Shown here: positions 37,001 through 50,594 of the stretch, one piece after another
Position numbering within the stretch: the first letter of the stretch is position 1
How the letters are laid out: the number at the start of each line of letters is the position of its first letter
Assembly (NCBI RefSeq): GCF_008831285.2
Contig: NC_045140.1
Span: 14,929,796 to 14,993,795 of the forward strand
Direction of reading: 5' to 3'
DNA: 64,000 nt
Origin: Nymphaea colorata
Taxonomy: Eukaryota; Streptophyta; Magnoliopsida; Nymphaeales; Nymphaeaceae
The notes under the pieces: generated by a model
The model's input: only the letters and a program-made list of their open reading frames with translations
What the model was told of the DNA's origin: nothing
Databases searched by the model: none
Program-made: the position numbers and the translations under genes

Positions 37001-40000
37001 AGGTTGCATTTGATCGCCTCCACCTAAGATCTGAGGCTGCAAAAAAAGGTGTGCTTGTAGCATGGATTTTAAATGCATGCTACAGCTACATATTAAAAAC
37101 CATGGATTTAAGGTCAGATGGGAGAAGGGGGGGGGGGTGTTTGTCTGATCTTAAATCCATGGATCTGAGATCCTAGGATCTCATATCACCATGGATCTGA
37201 GATCCACGGTGAAACAAACACAATCTAAGTGTGAAGATTTGAAATCTCTTACATGAACAAATGTGTTTCATTCAGAACCATATTTGCTTATATACTAGTA
37301 ACTAGATGATTGTATATGGGAAGCTTAAACAGCCTGCATACCCATCCAATTGGGCAGTTCCCATCCCTGATATTTTGAGCATACACCTAATGTCTGAACT
37401 CTGAACTAAGTTCTTTTTTTTCCATTTTAGTATAAAAAAGGTAAATTTGACAAGTGCAGCTCTCTGTACCGGTTTCAGTAGGCATCAAATAAATTAACAG
37501 CTTACAAGAAATAAATGGTACAAAACAAAGACATGAACTTCACCCGGCTTTGCCAATGCAATTTGGAATTCTATTTTTTTGATAATAATGACAGTGCAGA
37601 ACCTTATCTCTACAATGACTACAAGATGATCTCAAACCTCCAAAATGAAGCCTGTTTAAATTTCCCATATGCATGACAAGGCCTAAATGCACAGTCAAGA
37701 TACCTTCATGCCAACATCAATAAGAGCTCTGTATATGACATTTTTCTTTTCTCACAAAGAACAATAGTAAAATTCTTAAGATGCATCTCTTTCAGCAAAG
37801 TGTAGATCACAGCATGTAATTTACCTTGATTAGGTCTAATAGCCTCTCCACAAGCTCCTGGTCCTCCGTCGTGGTAAGGCTTCCAGACCAAGTAAAGACT
37901 GTGGAACCAGAGTGCAAGATGTAACAATATGTAGAATTCAGAGATGCAGCCACCTGGTAATAAGAAATGTATATGCTAATATCAATTTTGTAGGCCTAAC
38001 AAAAGTATCATGTACAAATGAAAGCATGAAGTCCCCCAAAAGTGAATGAGAAGCAGATGTTCAAGGCATTTTTCCCCTTTCCACCCTAAGCTATAAATAA
38101 GAACCTGTTATTAAGATGTTGAAGCTTGATAATCATTTCGGAGAGAAACAAGCATTTGTTAGACAAATAATTATTGGCAAGGCAATACCAATGAACACAA
38201 AAACCTCAAGCATTGAAAGTATTTAGTAGAATTTCCAGTTGCCAGCATCAAAAGCACTAACAGAGAGTCAAAGAGAACATTTTCTCTCACTAGGTGAAAA
38301 TATTTTTCTCCTAAACCCTTTGCTGGAGAAGTGACTGCCCCAAGAACAGAGATTCTATTACAAAGGATTATTGAATCTCCAAACGTGCTCAAGAAAAATA
38401 TACAAGGATGAGCTGACTCAGTTTAGGTTAGAAGTTAGAACCATAAGATTAGTGATTTGGTCCATACTAAGGACCAATGACGAATAAAAGCTTAAGGATT
38501 TAATGCTCCAGCTGACAAGCTTTTCTTGATCAATGGTTGAAATAGATGCCAATGCAGGAATAATGTTGTGTGCAAAACATGCTAAACAAAATGCAGTACC
38601 AACTGTTATCTAACAATAAAGGACGATGAACAGTACCGGTTCAACTTGAATTGCTTGCATATTTTCTGGTCCAGAACCTTGAACTCTAAAAAGTGCAATA
38701 CCATCTTCTGAGTATGTCTCATCAGCAATGCCATTTTCAGAGATATAATTTTTGTATCCTTTGCTAATTCCACCCTACGGATTTCAGTTGAAAACATAGT
38801 CATTCAATGGAGAACAATGATCAACAAAAATAGAAAGTCCAGTACCAATTTTGTGACTCACTTTGAATACAATAAAGCTTTGAAGAATCAAAAAGAACTG
38901 CATGGGTTCTTTTCCTTCAAAAATTCTAGCCTGCAAGAATATAGTTAGAAACTGTGGAAAGAAGACCTTGATAAGAAGAGAAAACCCAAAATGATTTCTG
39001 ATATCCTGACTATGATTATGAGTAACATGCCTACAGAAAGGATTTCTTGAAAATAAAGTACCTGAGCAACTTGCCCTTTCAATGCCTCTGCCATTTTGTT
39101 CATGATGGAGATTGCAGATGTTCTCTCTTCCTGTAATGGACATTTAATGCTTTCATAAATGTGCATAATAAAAATTTATAATAATTATTGGCAGTACACT
39201 TTTCAAAACATCCTTACCAAAGTAGAACCACTACTGAACCACTAATTGCTAAGGATGGACATTCTTCATGACTAACAACATAAATCAACAAAAAATGAAC
39301 CACACACACATTCACATATGGAGAGAGAAATTATCTCTAGTTAGAATTTCAGAGTTTACAAAAAAATCTTCATACTTTGTGGAGATCTACATCGCATGGA
39401 CATGGGTGCATAACTCTGTGTGTGTGTATTGCATGAGCGCATTCCACCACACTTGACATGGCTAAGGCTGCACTCATGTCCTGAAGTGTTAACACATGTA
39501 TGGACTATGGATAAAATGTCCACTTCCCCAGTTTGTGAACAAATTGTTTGCCATTGCATCTAAAGCAGTGACAGATAAGTGATAACATAGCATGAAATAT
39601 GGTACTTGATTTCTCTTGCTTGGACAAAAAATGAGCAATTTCTAGATCAGGGTACTGAAAGGCATTCTGCACAGACTGCAGATATCTGCTTCACCTCAAC
39701 GAGTCAACGTGAATCAGACATTAGAAAGAACTAGAATAGAACAAACAAGTACTTGAAAGTTTTTTACCTCAATGCTTTGCTTCCCAGACCATGTACCGAT
39801 TAAGTATTCTTCTTTATCATCTCCAGGATATGAGTACTGAAAGACATAGCAATCTCCAGAATAAAATTTTGACTGCTCATTTGGTGGAATCAGAGTCTTG
39901 TTTTGACCATTCACACGCCAAACCTTTGATATTAAGAATAAAACTTCCATCAGAGTGTAACGATACACGACATAGAAGCAAACATAACAGAACATGTCAC

Positions 40001-43000
40001 CAATGTTAAGATGTCAAATTTTGGTGGTAGCAACCATACCTGTAGGTTACCTGTACAATCAAGGAATGCTTCTTGTTCTTCCTTGACAGGAGCAGCTTTC
40101 ATTAGACCCTTGACATTAAACCCCTGGCGTTTCAAAAGCTCTGCAGGATTGAACAATGTTATTATGAAAAGTGAAAGCCACTAAAATAAGTAAGCTATTT
40201 GAGAATCTACTCCATATAAGAAGCTAGCCTACCTGCAACTTTGCCTCTACCATCTGCAGAAACAGTCGCCTCTGTGGCTGTTGGCCAACTGTCAAATCTC
40301 TGCCGGAACATAACAGTCTCAAACCCCTCAATGATCCTTATAATTTGAGCTTTTGGATGTCTAGGACCAGCAACAAGCTCCTGCATAAAAAACAACGTGA
40401 TTGCTAAGTTCATTCACAGATTGCACCCAAAGAAACAATCTGCAGAAAATCCAAGGCAAGTGGTTGGAATCTTACTTCAGCTGCAGAACAGACACCCTTT
40501 CTCTCATCAAGAGAAGTATTTCTGCCCATCCAAACGAAAACTTCCTTCCCACAGTCCAGCAGGTAGCACTTCTCCGTCTTTAATAGTTCTCTTTTCAAGT
40601 AATCACTCTGAACGGGCACAGGTTTCCCATTCTCTATGCTAAACAAAGAGACAAAGTTTTAGGAGTGAATTTTTTTAGCATTTTAACTGTAAAGGAGACA
40701 GTTGTGGAGTGTAAGAACTTTATGATTTAAGCTAGTAAAATATATTATTATTATGAAATTAAGTAATTAAAATTAAATAACATTTACCATAACAACTTTA
40801 AAGGTACTGGTTCACTATGGACATCTTCTTCTGCAGTTGCCTTTCTTGGAAGTGGAGCAAAACCACCAAAAAAGCCCCAGAATTCTCCAGAATCAGGGTC
40901 AGCCATCAATTTTCCATCCTCTATGTGAGAAGTTATGAAAGTGAAATCAATCTATTGAACTTTACTAACTATAAATTAGTAAATTACACAATTAAGTCAG
41001 CCTATTGATCTATTCATGTTCAATCATTTTGGGCACGATGATAAATCTCCAACTTACCCACAGTTGCAATCTCACATTTTCCATTGTGATGAGTATCTTT
41101 AATGTATTGAACAACTTCAAGAGCTTTCGCCCTCTCTTGTATAGAAGAATTGGAACCATTAAATTGGAATATTTTCGACTTCGTATCCAGAATGAATATG
41201 TCATCATGATTCAATGATGATCGAACAAAAGGGACCTGGGCAACTCAAAACTTCAGGGATTCTCTCCTTAAAGAGAAAAAAAGCAAACAACCAACAGATA
41301 TGAGATACTTATTATAGTGAGTCACAATATCACTTACCTCTTTTACATGTACAACATGCTTTCCTTTGCAAACAAACAAGCGAGTTTCAAATTCTTTCTC
41401 TCCAACATGCTTGAAACCTGAAGCCACTCCCCCTTCTTGAGGTATAATGCATGGCTTAAAATAAGAGAGGAACTTCTCTGACTCATGACCTTGCACCTCC
41501 CTGTATTGGACTGCACGACCTCCCAGAGCAGCATCCAGCTCCACAGTCTTTATTGCTGCAGTGCCAGATTCATCCTGCTTAAGCAGTACAGAGTAAAAGG
41601 TTGACAAAAGGTTAAAATAATGGCCTCAAAGACGATAATTGTCTCCCTGAAGATTTAAGAAAAACATCTCATGGACTTACCTGACTTGTATCCTTGCCAA
41701 TCCAATAATGAATATCATGCCGAAAAGAACCAGCTTTTAAAGCTGTAGTCTGTATATGACAGAAATGGATCGATTTATGCAAGAGAAAAAAACAGAGAAA
41801 GCATTAGGTGCTTATCTCCTGCATGTTGTTGTAAAATGAATCTTGCAAAACAACGAATGAAGCACTCCTAAATCAGCAATACATGTAATTGATCTACCCA
41901 TCAATGGTAAGAACCAAGACACGGCAATGCTGGTTTGATTTCATAGCATTCAAAGATTAAAAAGCCACGGTTGGATAAGGTGTCCAGCAAAAGAGAAAAT
42001 TAAGTAAGCATATCCCAATATTAGAGTTAAGAAATAACTATGCCATGAAATAAATGTTAAACATGCAAGACGATCCAACTCCAAGAATATAGGTAGTGAT
42101 GACACAAAGTTGTTATAGCTTCAATGGCACAGATGACACAAGCAGTTCTACAGAAAGATGATGTATGCATTGATATGTATTTCTCTGCTTTCTGTGAGCA
42201 TGTCAAGGCAGATCCACATATGGTTAGGGTGAGCAACTGACCACCCTAGCTTATAACTTTTCTTAGCTGACCCGTACCCAAACTTAGAAGCTTTTCCTAT
42301 GAAAAGAACTACTTCAGTGCCCCCCAACTTCCTCAAGTGGCCTTTAAATTATTTTTATTTTTTACATTTCGCCCCATGAAAATAAAGAAGACTAGGTTCA
42401 GTTGATAATAATATAGAAAATATATATGTTTATATCACAGTCACATATATCGTTTTCGGGTTTTAAACAGAAAGGTTTTTCTCAGGTATAATACGACAAG
42501 CTTGTTCTTTTCGGAAAAAAAAAAGGAAGAAAACGGTAAATTTTAGAAAATTAACAAAATTTCCTAAAAGTTAAGAAAAAATAGAAAAATGAGAAACTAA
42601 TAAGATGATTGCAGCAGCTTGGGTAGTATACATGCATTTAGGGATTTTCAAAATTCTGAAACGAACATTATCTTCAGCAGAAAATGAAAGAATGATGGGG
42701 CCGAACAAGCGTTCTGAAACGAACATTATCTTCAGCAGAAAATGAAAGAATGATGGGGCCGAACAAGCGTTGCACATCACTATGTTGGAAAAAAAGCCGT
42801 GCACAAGATTTACTTGTGTTGAAAAAGGATGAGCAGAATACTTATCTTATACCAATATTCTAGGCTTGCAGCAATACCTACAGCAAGATCTTCTGGCATT
42901 CGGTGGGTCTGGTGAGGACGGTTGAGGGTTTTGGCAAGACCTTCAGCACCATTGACGATTTTTTGTCAATCAAAACACTAGAATGAGTCATCTTCCTACT

Positions 43001-44969
43001 GAAACGTTTTCTTCTTCTCTAACATCTCTGAACTCGTCTCCTCCAAAGTCCAAAGAAGTCTAGGTTTTCTTTGTTTTGATGTTGACATTAAAACTTCTTA
43101 CTATTACAGGCATACCACTGCTAACAACATTATTCAAATCATATAAAAAAGGATGCAAAAAAACATGAAAAACATGTTTTTTTCGTGTTTCTTTCATTTT
43201 GTCGATTTTTAATTAAAAAAGGCGATATTTTGCAGTTTTTTCTGGCCAAAGTGTTTTTGTGTTTTTATCAGTAATAGACAAATAAGAACTTATATTATTT
43301 GTTACAAAGTCGTTCCTTTACCTTTGACAAAAGTACAAAAAGTGAGTACTAACTTCAAAAAAAACCTAGACTTACTTTATATTCTATCTAGTTGTCCTTA
43401 AAAGCTAGAAAAAAAAGGAAAATTGACTTTTTTATTAGTGTTAAAGGGATAAAATTATCAAAAAATGATTATCTATCCCTTGATACTTGCAATTTGAGAA
43501 GTTTGTGTGCCCATACCTCCTCCACTTCCCCTCCTCCTCCCTCCCCACCCACCAAAAAACCAAAAAGCCCAAAAAGCCCCGTATTGACGTTGCTAGCTTT
43601 CCTACCATGAAAGTGCATATGGTGGAAGACATTAAGCTCATGCAGTGTAAGGGTTGAAAAGAAGATGAAACTGGAATTAACAAAATAATGAATCTTATAC
43701 CTTTAAGATGAGATAAGAATCTCCAGTAAAAAACTTCCCCTGCAAGGACTTTGGGACAGGAACAGGTCGGAAATTCTCAATTCGCCAAATCTCAAGCCCT
43801 CTACTAAATGTCAAGGAAAAGAATCTAGAGGTAGCAAGTTGAACAATAAGACAAGGCAAATCTGGAAAATAACTTCCTGTCTCTACAATACTTAGACAAA
43901 CCAACAAAATTTAAATTAGTATGACAAATCTGGTGTTCCTCTGAAAGAACCTCTAAAGTAAATGTGAAGAGAAATTAGACATGCAGCAAGTTCATGAATT
44001 CAAAACATAACAAGATGCATCAAGAAAATGACAAGATGTTATCTCCAATATTAGGCGAATGTATATTGCTTAAGTTTATCAAGATCACCAAAGAGACATA
44101 CAGCATAATTGCTATACACTAGTTAGTTACACAGCTGCCTAAGCAGCTGACCAATGTAGAAGGAAAACCAAATCATCTGCCACGCAAAACATCAATAAGA
44201 TGATGATGATTACAAAATCATAATCTAAAAATAAGCATTTCGTCAGTAGAAAGGTCAACCAAGAAAATTTTCTGCATCCAATTAATATCACCAAGATTGT
44301 CCAAAAAAAGGTGGATGTGATAATTTGGAAGTAACAATTTCCATTAATGAAACATGTAAATCTGAAAAGTGAAGACAAACACTATGACTGGATCTGACAT
44401 AATTAAAATTTAGATCATACATCAAATAGAAAAAGTTTCCCCGGAATCTGTCTGTACAAATCCATGAGGAAGTAAGCAAAGTAATCTGCTTAATTCTTGC
44501 TTAACCACCAAAACTTTTAAGTCTTAAGGTTCCTTCCAGAATTTAGGATTGCAAAGAATCAGAAAGATGGAGATATGGGAACATCCAATTCCTGGAATAG
44601 GCAATATCACCTAGAAAGCAAATCAAATAACTCCACTTTCTGCAAGCAGAAATTGAAAATTCCATCAGTTCCTCAACTCTTCAAATGCCTTCCCAACACA
44701 TCCTTGCTCTGTTAAGAGCTTAGTTTTACTAACCAGCTAGACAGAGTGCAAAAATGCATGATAAGACCACAAATTTTTATAGAAAATTAGCCGTTTTCCC
44801 AATAAACCCCAATGCAAACCATCCAACCTAAAATTAAGAAGGTAACAGTCACAAATATTATAGCTTAAATTATAACAGAAACATTATGAAAGAGAACCCG
44901 GGAAAAAGGATACGCCTTCTGTCCAGCTCCTTGGAAAGCAGAATCTAAATCTCTCATTGAAACTGACAT
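34020..44969 (-). CDS. VLN4: Villin (VLN4-like) actin-bundling and severing protein
   Basis: Twenty-two coding exons give 961 residues (Arabidopsis VLN4 is about 974): 44969-44914, 43800-43701, 41749-41681, 41574-41338, 41235-41058, 40920-40788, 40638-40476, 40380-40233, 40140-40040, 39923-39768, 39130-39062, 38930-38862, 38774-38637, 37953-37825, 36496-36349, 36207-36197, 36055-35915, 35802-35677, 35528-35463, 34829-34508, 34423-34212, 34133-34020. All joins are GT-AG and in frame. The start [18 protein letters not shown] is the usual plant villin N-terminus. Six gelsolin-like repeats span about 20-735 ([67 protein letters not shown]). A Ser/Pro-rich linker follows ([19 protein letters not shown]), then the headpiece at about 896-961, ending [27 protein letters not shown]. 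The protein bundles, caps and severs F-actin under Ca2+ control in the cytoplasm. Exon 16 is a micro-exon of 11 nt. Confidence 0.96.
37002..37225 (-). mobile_element. MITE-like element inside a villin intron, with G11 run
   Basis: It starts ggttgcatttgat and ends gtgaaacaaacacaatc, imperfect inverted termini. The interior holds the inverted pair ccatggatttaaggtcaga and tctgatcttaaatccatgg flanking an 11-G run at about 37127-37137, plus two direct GGATCTGAGATCC words. It lies in villin intron 14 (36497-37824). Confidence 0.55.
42654..42769 (-). repeat. Exact tandem duplication of 58 bp in villin intron 2
   Basis: Two copies of a 58-bp unit (ttctgaaacgaacattatct...ccgaacaagcg), at 42654-42711 and 42712-42769, are identical over their full length as read. 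The identity suggests a recent slippage event. It is intronic and at least 900 bp from either neighbouring exon. Confidence 0.95.
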
Positions 44970-46747
44970 TGTGATCTTTGAATTGTTAGAGGTGCTGAGG
45001 TCGAAATTAGTCTTAAAAGTAGAAATTTAAGTTGCCTGCAACATAATTTGCATGAACGGTTACATTGACAATATAAGTAGAAAACATGTTTTCTCTAATG
45101 AGAGCATTTATTTTTGCTAATCAAAACACTATTTATAACCACCAATAACCAAAATAAAAAAGATATAGGCCTCTAACGAGTTATCTACTGTGGCATATTT
45201 ACCAAACTTAGACACCCGGTACATAAGCTGTCAATAGTATTGGATGAACATGGTTAGAACCCCAGTGGAACCACATTCTGTGATAACTACCCTGAAACAT
45301 GATGGTCCTTTCAACAATGTCCATAAATTTTACATGGCTCCAAGTCAGAGACCCAAATTTCAGTCTCAGATATATTCTCACAAGACAAACCTTCTGTATG
45401 TCATAGTAAATTTATAATACATCTTGAAGAACATATGAGATTTCAAATTAAAAGAAAATTAAAAAAAAATTAAAATTAGTCCGAGTCCTTTCACACAATG
45501 GGTAAATAACAAAATATTAATAACAATGAAATGTCTTCGATCTCCCCTTTTCTCTGGAATGGAAATATCTATCTCCAGGAGGTTCTAGCATGTCAAATCC
45601 AACATAATTCCTCTTCATCAAAATGTTAACCCCAACAATCATCTTCAATCAACATATGATAGATAGAATAGGAAATGTGGGACGGAATAGCACTATCATA
45701 ACAGAGGGGCCTCGTGTTAGACACCAAAGACAAATACCAGTTTGACCATCAAATCAGAATGTTCTTATATATTATAATAAATTTGTAGTTTAGCAAAGCG
45801 AATATAATCATTAGAACAGAGCAAACTTTCCACTATAATAGCAACATATGCTAAGTATACAACCTTTTTGAAATATAGACTATTCATCAAGCATTTCATT
45901 CACTAACCCTTGCCTTCATTTCATTGTCTAGTTGATGCTTTCAAACAGGTACCAAGTAACTTCAACCAGATCATTCATTTTGTTATCAATAGTCATCCAG
46001 CACGATGCAGGTTAAACCAAGTATTGGAACAATACAAAACAGAATTCTTATCGCCATCTAACTTGCAAACAGAAAATATAACTATTACGCTCAGTTAGAA
46101 TCATCGTATCCTCGTAAGGCTTCAACCAGCTAATATGACGCTAAGGAGAACTAACGCGATCGTGTTCATAAACCAGATTTGAAGGGGAAAAAAAAAACTG
46201 AACACCTCCCACTAATGGCAATTTAGATGATTAAAAGAAGAAATAAAACACTGCAAGTTCAGGGGAAAAACAAACGAAAGAAGAAAGGAATTTGTGCTTG
46301 ATCTTCGACCTTTGCGACCAAAACAGGCTGCTTCATCTTGGAATTGTAACAAAACAATTTGACGGTCTCAATATAGATAACAATCCAATGAAACCAGACC
46401 CTCTTTGCAAAAATGAAACAGAATCCTCAGTCTCCCGGATAGCTAGCACCTCGGGGAATTGCTGAGAATTTGCCGCCAAGATGACAATCCAACACAAAAG
46501 TTCTCCTTCTGAATAAAAGGAACGGGACTGTACCTAAGCTCCTCGTCTCAATCGCCGACCAAACCGCCCCCCGCGACAATCCGACGAAGCAGTCTCTGAA
46601 GAAACTTCCAATAATTACTTGCGCGAACCACGCCACCAAATTAAAAAAAAAAAAGGAAAAAGAAAAAGAAAAAAGCGAAAAAGAAGGAAAAAGTCGGTGA
46701 AAAAGTTGAAACCCCACCCAAGAGAAACGAAACAAAACCAATTGCCT

Positions 46748-46784
<37 letters not shown>

Positions 46785-46860
46785 AGAAAGAGGAATGATG
46801 CTTATCACTAGACGAAGCAAAGGCTGGTCTAAAGGACGAACTATGATGCACTGTAAAGGT
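44970..46860 (-). other. Villin 5' leader with a 1.5-kb leader intron
   Basis: Upstream of the villin ATG, a branch/acceptor sequence (attatgttgcag) ends at 45036, giving a 66-nt leader segment at 45035-44970. A donor TTAG|gtacag at 46534/46533 would close an outer leader exon reaching towards about 46860, which has pyrimidine-rich coding-strand sequence and a (GA)n tract at 46751-46789. Position of the transcription start is not determined. No ATG-led long frame is seen in the inferred leader. Confidence 0.5.
46751..46789. repeat. (GA)n tract in the villin leader region
   Basis: Fifteen GA units with an imperfect tail. On the transcribed minus strand this is a CT-rich leader/promoter tract. 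Confidence 0.95.
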
Positions 46861-49428
46861 ATACTAAAATAATGCCTGCCCGCCACGCACACTCTCCTCT
46901 CAAATCAAAATGCTCCACCCTCCCAAAAAGAAAATGAGAGAAGTTCCAAAATGTGTATTTATGCACTAAGCCAAGTGTAAAAACAGAAAGTAAAAGAATC
47001 AGGTTGGCAACAATTACCACAAGAGATGGAAAAAAAAGGAAAGAATCTAAGTAAGGGCAAAGTAGAATAGGTAAAAACTATAGATGTTCTCAACAGAGGA
47101 GGTAAAAAAAAAAAAGGTTAGGGCAACGACAGGAGAAGACGTAGAATAGGGGAAATAATGAAGCAGGGACAAACGAAAAAAAAATAGAGGGATTTCGCGT
47201 CCGGTAAAAATCAGAAGGAAAATAAATCCATAAGAGTGACAAAAATGACGATAAATGAAAGGAATGGCGAGGGTGGAACGGAGATTTGAGAGAATTGAGT
47301 TCTCCCACTTTTCTGATTGGGAATCCTGGAGGATGAATGGGATGGAGGAGAAGAAGAAGAAGAAGACGAAGAAGAAGAATAAGAAGGAGGAGAGATCTGG
47401 CGAAGCAAAGAGAGAGAAAGCGGGAGAGAGCCATGAGGAAAGGCGTGTAACCAACTCTTCCGGGGTAAATTAGAATTTCCATAATTTTCCTCTCTCTCTC
47501 TCTTCTCGCTCACCACTTTCCCTCGCTAATTTTGGTCAGTCAGGTGAAGAAACCTGAGCGGCTGAGCCTTCTCAAAATTCTCCAGACATTTTTTCCTTTT
47601 ACTTTTCACTATTTACCTTAAAATGGAGCGCTTTGACGGGTGGGTGAGAGATAGAGATAGAGAAGAACGGCCACACGGGAGAAGCGGGAATTCATTTCTC
47701 AAATCCTAATTTTGGATCCGGGTTTTGAGATGTTGGTGTTCGGTTCGAATTATATGAGAGGAATTATGAGGAGCTGGTGGACCAAGGAAGCATGTGCGTG
47801 CGGGCGTCGATCCTATCCGTCTACCATTCTCTGTGAGAGACCGGATCGGATTCTGCCCAAAATCCAAAAGCGAGAGACGGCATATCTAACGTGAAAATAA
47901 CTGAGATAAGTTGCAGTCGATTTTTTAAAAGGTCATTCTAAATTTAACCGATTCTGGTGGAGCACATGGGCAGCGAGGAGAGAGGGCTCTGTTGGGCACC
48001 AAAATATGACATTTTTCTTTTCTGTTCCTTCTTTAACGGTCGCTATTGTCCGTTCTCACTTTTTCAGTTTTCACCTCGGGCAAAGTGGCATGTGGGGCTG
48101 TTAAAACTATATACTTTTAACAGTCCTTAGATTCAATAGATAAATAAAAACTAACCTAATAAGTAGGGTCAGTTGCCATGTTGCAGAGTTGGCTCGGTAG
48201 TAAAAGGGTTTTCCTTTTAATAGATGCAGCTTTATGCATGTCTCCTTTATTCAAATTAATATCGTGTTAGGCATCTTCTTTTGCCTGTCTCTTCAAGTGC
48301 AGTCAGTCATTTCTAGATCCTAGAATCATGAGACTTGAATTGCAAACCAAAGTGAATCGGACAGATTTCAGCATGTAGCGTTTGTTACGTTATAAAAAAA
48401 TGTTTTCTAGCTTTAGTTCTTTTAAGTTTTTTTCAGAAAAGAAAATCAAACTTTTTGTTGACCAATGGAAAAAATCTTTTATATTTACATATAGGGAAGG
48501 ACAATGCAGTTTTTAGCTTTCAATCTTGCGAGATTCTAGGTGTTGATTGAAGTCAAATGAATAGGACGCAGAAAAATGCTTCGTCGGACATTAATTGGTC
48601 TGAAATTTTCATATCCCATGGCTCGGGCTACATACTCTTGTCAAATATTACATTGTTTCTACCGAAAATTGCAGTGAAAATAATTGCACTCCTTGTGGTG
48701 TAACTGTTTATGAGAGTGTAGAAGACGACCCATCTAAAATTTTGTCACGACTGCCCTACATATGAGAGATTTTGTCAACAATGTGATTATATTCAAACAC
48801 GGTTTCAAGGGCAGTGTCTAAAGCCATAGACTTTGGTGACATAGGCAGAAATATGCAAACTTTACTTAATATATAAATATGTGAGTTTTTAAAAGGTTTG
48901 GGACGGGACAGGCAGCTCCCCCACTGGCAGGGCCACTAAAGACAATCATGCTTTACATTATCTGCCTGGGAAAGCAAAGGCATCTCTCAAAGGGTTTGAA
49001 GATTCTTTGTGGGAAATCAAAAGTTAATAGTAATTGCAGATCTATCTTCTACAGTATAATTGGTAAGTTGTGAATATTGGAGTACACAGGGCACTATAGT
49101 GTCTTCTAGTATCAATGAATGTCGAAAGGCCTTAGGTGGGCCCAGCTCAAGGTCTAACAAAGTCAGGCTCGGGGTGGCCCAAAGCCTTTGGCAGCAATTC
49201 AAGTTCGGACCACTTAGTTATCGAGTAGGGTCAAACCATCAACTTCATACCGGTTGGGTACCCGGTTCGATGTCTAACCATATTTGAAACTATTAATATT
49301 TCATTTTTTAATAACTCAGAAATATAAATTGACGTATCAAGTGTTCATAAGAGAGCCATCAATTAGACACAAAAAGTTTCTAAGAGAACCATTGGCGATG
49401 CATCAAAAGTTTGTATGTTGCCATCAAG

Positions 49429-49448
49429 TCTCTCTCTCTCTCTTTCTA

Positions 49449-49514
<66 letters not shown>

Positions 49515-49545
49515 AAGAGAGAGAGAGAGAGAGAAAGAGAAATAA
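49429..49545. repeat. Compound (TC)n(TA)n(GA)n microsatellite with dyad symmetry
   Basis: A (TC)n block (49429-49459) runs into (TA)n (49460-49514), which runs into (GA)n (49515-49541). The two flanking blocks are complementary, so the whole tract is one large imperfect palindrome. Confidence 0.95.
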
Positions 49546-49760
49546 AAAAAAATGAAAGGATCGTTTTTAAATACATATATAGAGCAAAGTCGGGCCCCCA
49601 ATACTTAGTTCAGTTTAATATACGATATATTTTTTTAATTAATTTATTTATTTTATCAAGCTAACGTGAATGTCAAATAGCCAACCCAAACTCGGCCATC
49701 AACAAGCTGGATACCCGACCACCCGTCTGTTGCCCACCCTAAGTCTTAAGTTAAAAGACC

Positions 49761-49837
49761 ATAAATTAGATGTCTTAATCAAATATTTCAAAAAATTGAT
49801 AAATTAGATGTCTTAATCAAATATTTCAAAAAATTGA
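49761..49837. repeat. 38-bp tandem duplication
   Basis: The block beginning ataaattagatgtcttaatc repeats at 49799 with 38-bp spacing, essentially identical until after aaaaaattga. Intergenic, AT-rich. Confidence 0.9.
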
Positions 49838-50594
49838 CAAGTTAAGAAATTCTATCTACTTTATATGTATGAACAATATGTATATGCACATACAACAAGA
49901 GTGAAAATGACCATCATAACTACTAATTCTGACAATCTTAACTATCATATCAACCTCTTTTTTTTTTTCCCTTTTTCCTATTAAATTGCATTTCGGAATT
50001 GCTAAACGTGCAAAGCAAAAAATTAAAAGTGTCAAGGTTGTTAGCACGTCAAAGATTTGGTGAATCTTTGGTATAATTGGAGTCCCTCTACTTCCCAACC
50101 TTCAAAATTTAATATCTGCCACCGAAAGCGAACATTACGCCGAACTAGTGGAATTTTCACATTCCAAAAAAAAAAAAAAAAAAAAAGGAAGCGAAAAAAA
50201 GGTTAGAAGCATGGTCCGTCCGCCGGCAGCACCGTTGACACGGCTTTATATATATATATATATATATATGATCAGGCAGTGGAACAATTTTCCGAACCAC
50301 CGATTTTCCGACGCCCAGGTCAGGGAAGGAGTTTGCTTTCCCAAGGAACAACAATGTAGAGCACCATCGCTTTTCTCCCCTCTCTCTTTTCCCTGCCAGA
50401 AGAGATGACCTGTTGGACAGCCCGAAAGAGCTGTTCTCAAATAACATATTCAAGGCCGCTTTCTCTTTTTCAACTACCCAGCCCTTCTTAAGCTGACTCA
50501 CCTAACCAACGATGTACTGGATGGTTCCTAGCTCTTGCCCTGCCAATTTAATGCGGTTTTACGGCGATTCATCTTCACTGGTTAATGACCTAAG

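Larger units (their letters stand above)
46861..50150. other. Intergenic, low-complexity sequence upstream of villin
   Basis: It includes purine-rich tracts (47340-47400, GAA/GAAGAA) that create long pseudo-frames on both strands, and spacer DNA with the 49429-49545 and 49761-49837 repeats. A poly(A) run occupies 50165-50186. No gene is supported. Confidence 0.4.

Noticed and set aside
47047-47516. Three overlapping minus-strand frames of 101-135 codons rich in Ser, Leu and Phe
   Set aside because: All arise from the GAA/GA purine tract; they overlap one another in different frames and have no motifs.
49284-49664. 126-codon frame with a Tyr-Ile run
   Set aside because: Most of it is the (TA)n and (GA)n microsatellite in translation.
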